In this document: piece after piece, positions 15,572 to 15,700 of the stretch
Numbering within the stretch: the stretch's first letter is position 1
Layout of the letters: each line of letters begins with the position of its first letter
DNA from: Pseudomonadota bacterium
Lineage (GTDB): Bacteria; Myxococcota; Bradymonadia; UBA4248
Assembly (NCBI GenBank): GCA_017613855.1
Contig: JAGACY010000362.1
Coordinates: 1 to 15,700, forward strand
Length of the DNA stretch: 15,700 bases
Direction of reading: 5' to 3'
Notes under the pieces: model-generated
Told to the model about the DNA's origin: nothing
What the model saw: only the letters and a program-made list of their open reading frames with translations
The model's database searches: none
Translations under genes and position numbers: made by a program

Positions 15572-15690
15572 GCGTAATGCGTAATTGGAATGCAAAACCA
15601 GCAGGCTATGCTGAAATTCATTGTGAATGGTATACAAAATGAGCAATGAGCAGTGAGCAGTGAGCAATTGGAATGCAAACCCAGAGGGCG
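15572..15690. repeat. Tandem heptamers with shared downstream box, two copies
   Basis: Copy one: GCGTAAT twice (15572-15585) running into AATTGGAATGCAAA (15583-15596). Copy two: four heptamers, GAGCAAT, GAGCAGT, GAGCAGT and GAGCAAT (15641-15668), running into the same AATTGGAATGCAAA (15666-15679). Each box continues as a similar C/A/G-rich stretch ending GGC. The copies are 83 bases apart. A small hairpin ATTCA/TGAAT lies between (15616-15628). No gene is seen in 15503-15700. Confidence 0.85.
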
Positions 15691-15700
15691 ACTCTTATTA

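Noticed and set aside
15572..15690. CRISPR array
   Set aside because: The units are seven bases long and contiguous without spacers, and no cas gene is present.

Overview
The window looks like an accessory stretch from a Myxococcota-type bacterium, possibly near Bradymonadales; this placement is inference. The support is: secreted Cys-rich proteins with C-x(n)-C modules, a eukaryote-like Ser/Thr kinase with one membrane span, a lipidated FG-GAP/PKD giant protein ending in a Cys, hydrophobic span and RRRK tail like MYXO-CTERM, and many lipoproteins. Base composition by eye is mid-range GC. No rRNA, tRNA, insertion sequence, phage gene or CRISPR array was seen.

Layout. 3-962 (+): 3' part of a Cys-rich protein whose frame runs open to the left edge. 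It ends in two stacked hairpins, the second a strong terminator. 1058-1566: no convincing gene, but a sigma70-like promoter followed by about 310 bases that fold almost completely into local helices, a candidate structured RNA of no class I recognise. 2292-1567 (-): membrane protein resembling the bacterial GIDE domain. 2676-2428 and 3285-2755 (-): two small lipoproteins. 7763-5655 and 5642-3420 (-): an apparent two-gene operon, a calcineurin-like phosphoesterase relative that has lost its metal-binding residues, then a lipoprotein of the DUF4139 family. 9673-8045 (-): Ser/Thr kinase. 10071-14609 (+): 1512-residue surface protein with a seven-repeat FG-GAP propeller, a Cys-rich block, three PKD-like and six Ig-like modules. 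14835-15017 (+): 60-residue protein behind its own promoter. 15502-15065 (-): HesB/IscA-like protein with a ten-cysteine tail. The right edge carries tandem heptamers.

How it fits together. Most products appear to be exported to the cell surface or periplasm; the kinase may sense something across the inner membrane, but no partner is shown by the sequence. The best candidates for undescribed biology are the structured RNA at 1131-1440 and a family of paired two-tier hairpins at four gene 3' ends. These hairpins share an asymmetric TA/TAC internal loop, read in the sense of the upstream gene, while their stem sequences differ.

Several starts were moved inward from the longest open frame because a ribosome binding site or promoter supports the inner start (kinase, two lipoproteins, the 60-residue protein, the HesB-like protein).
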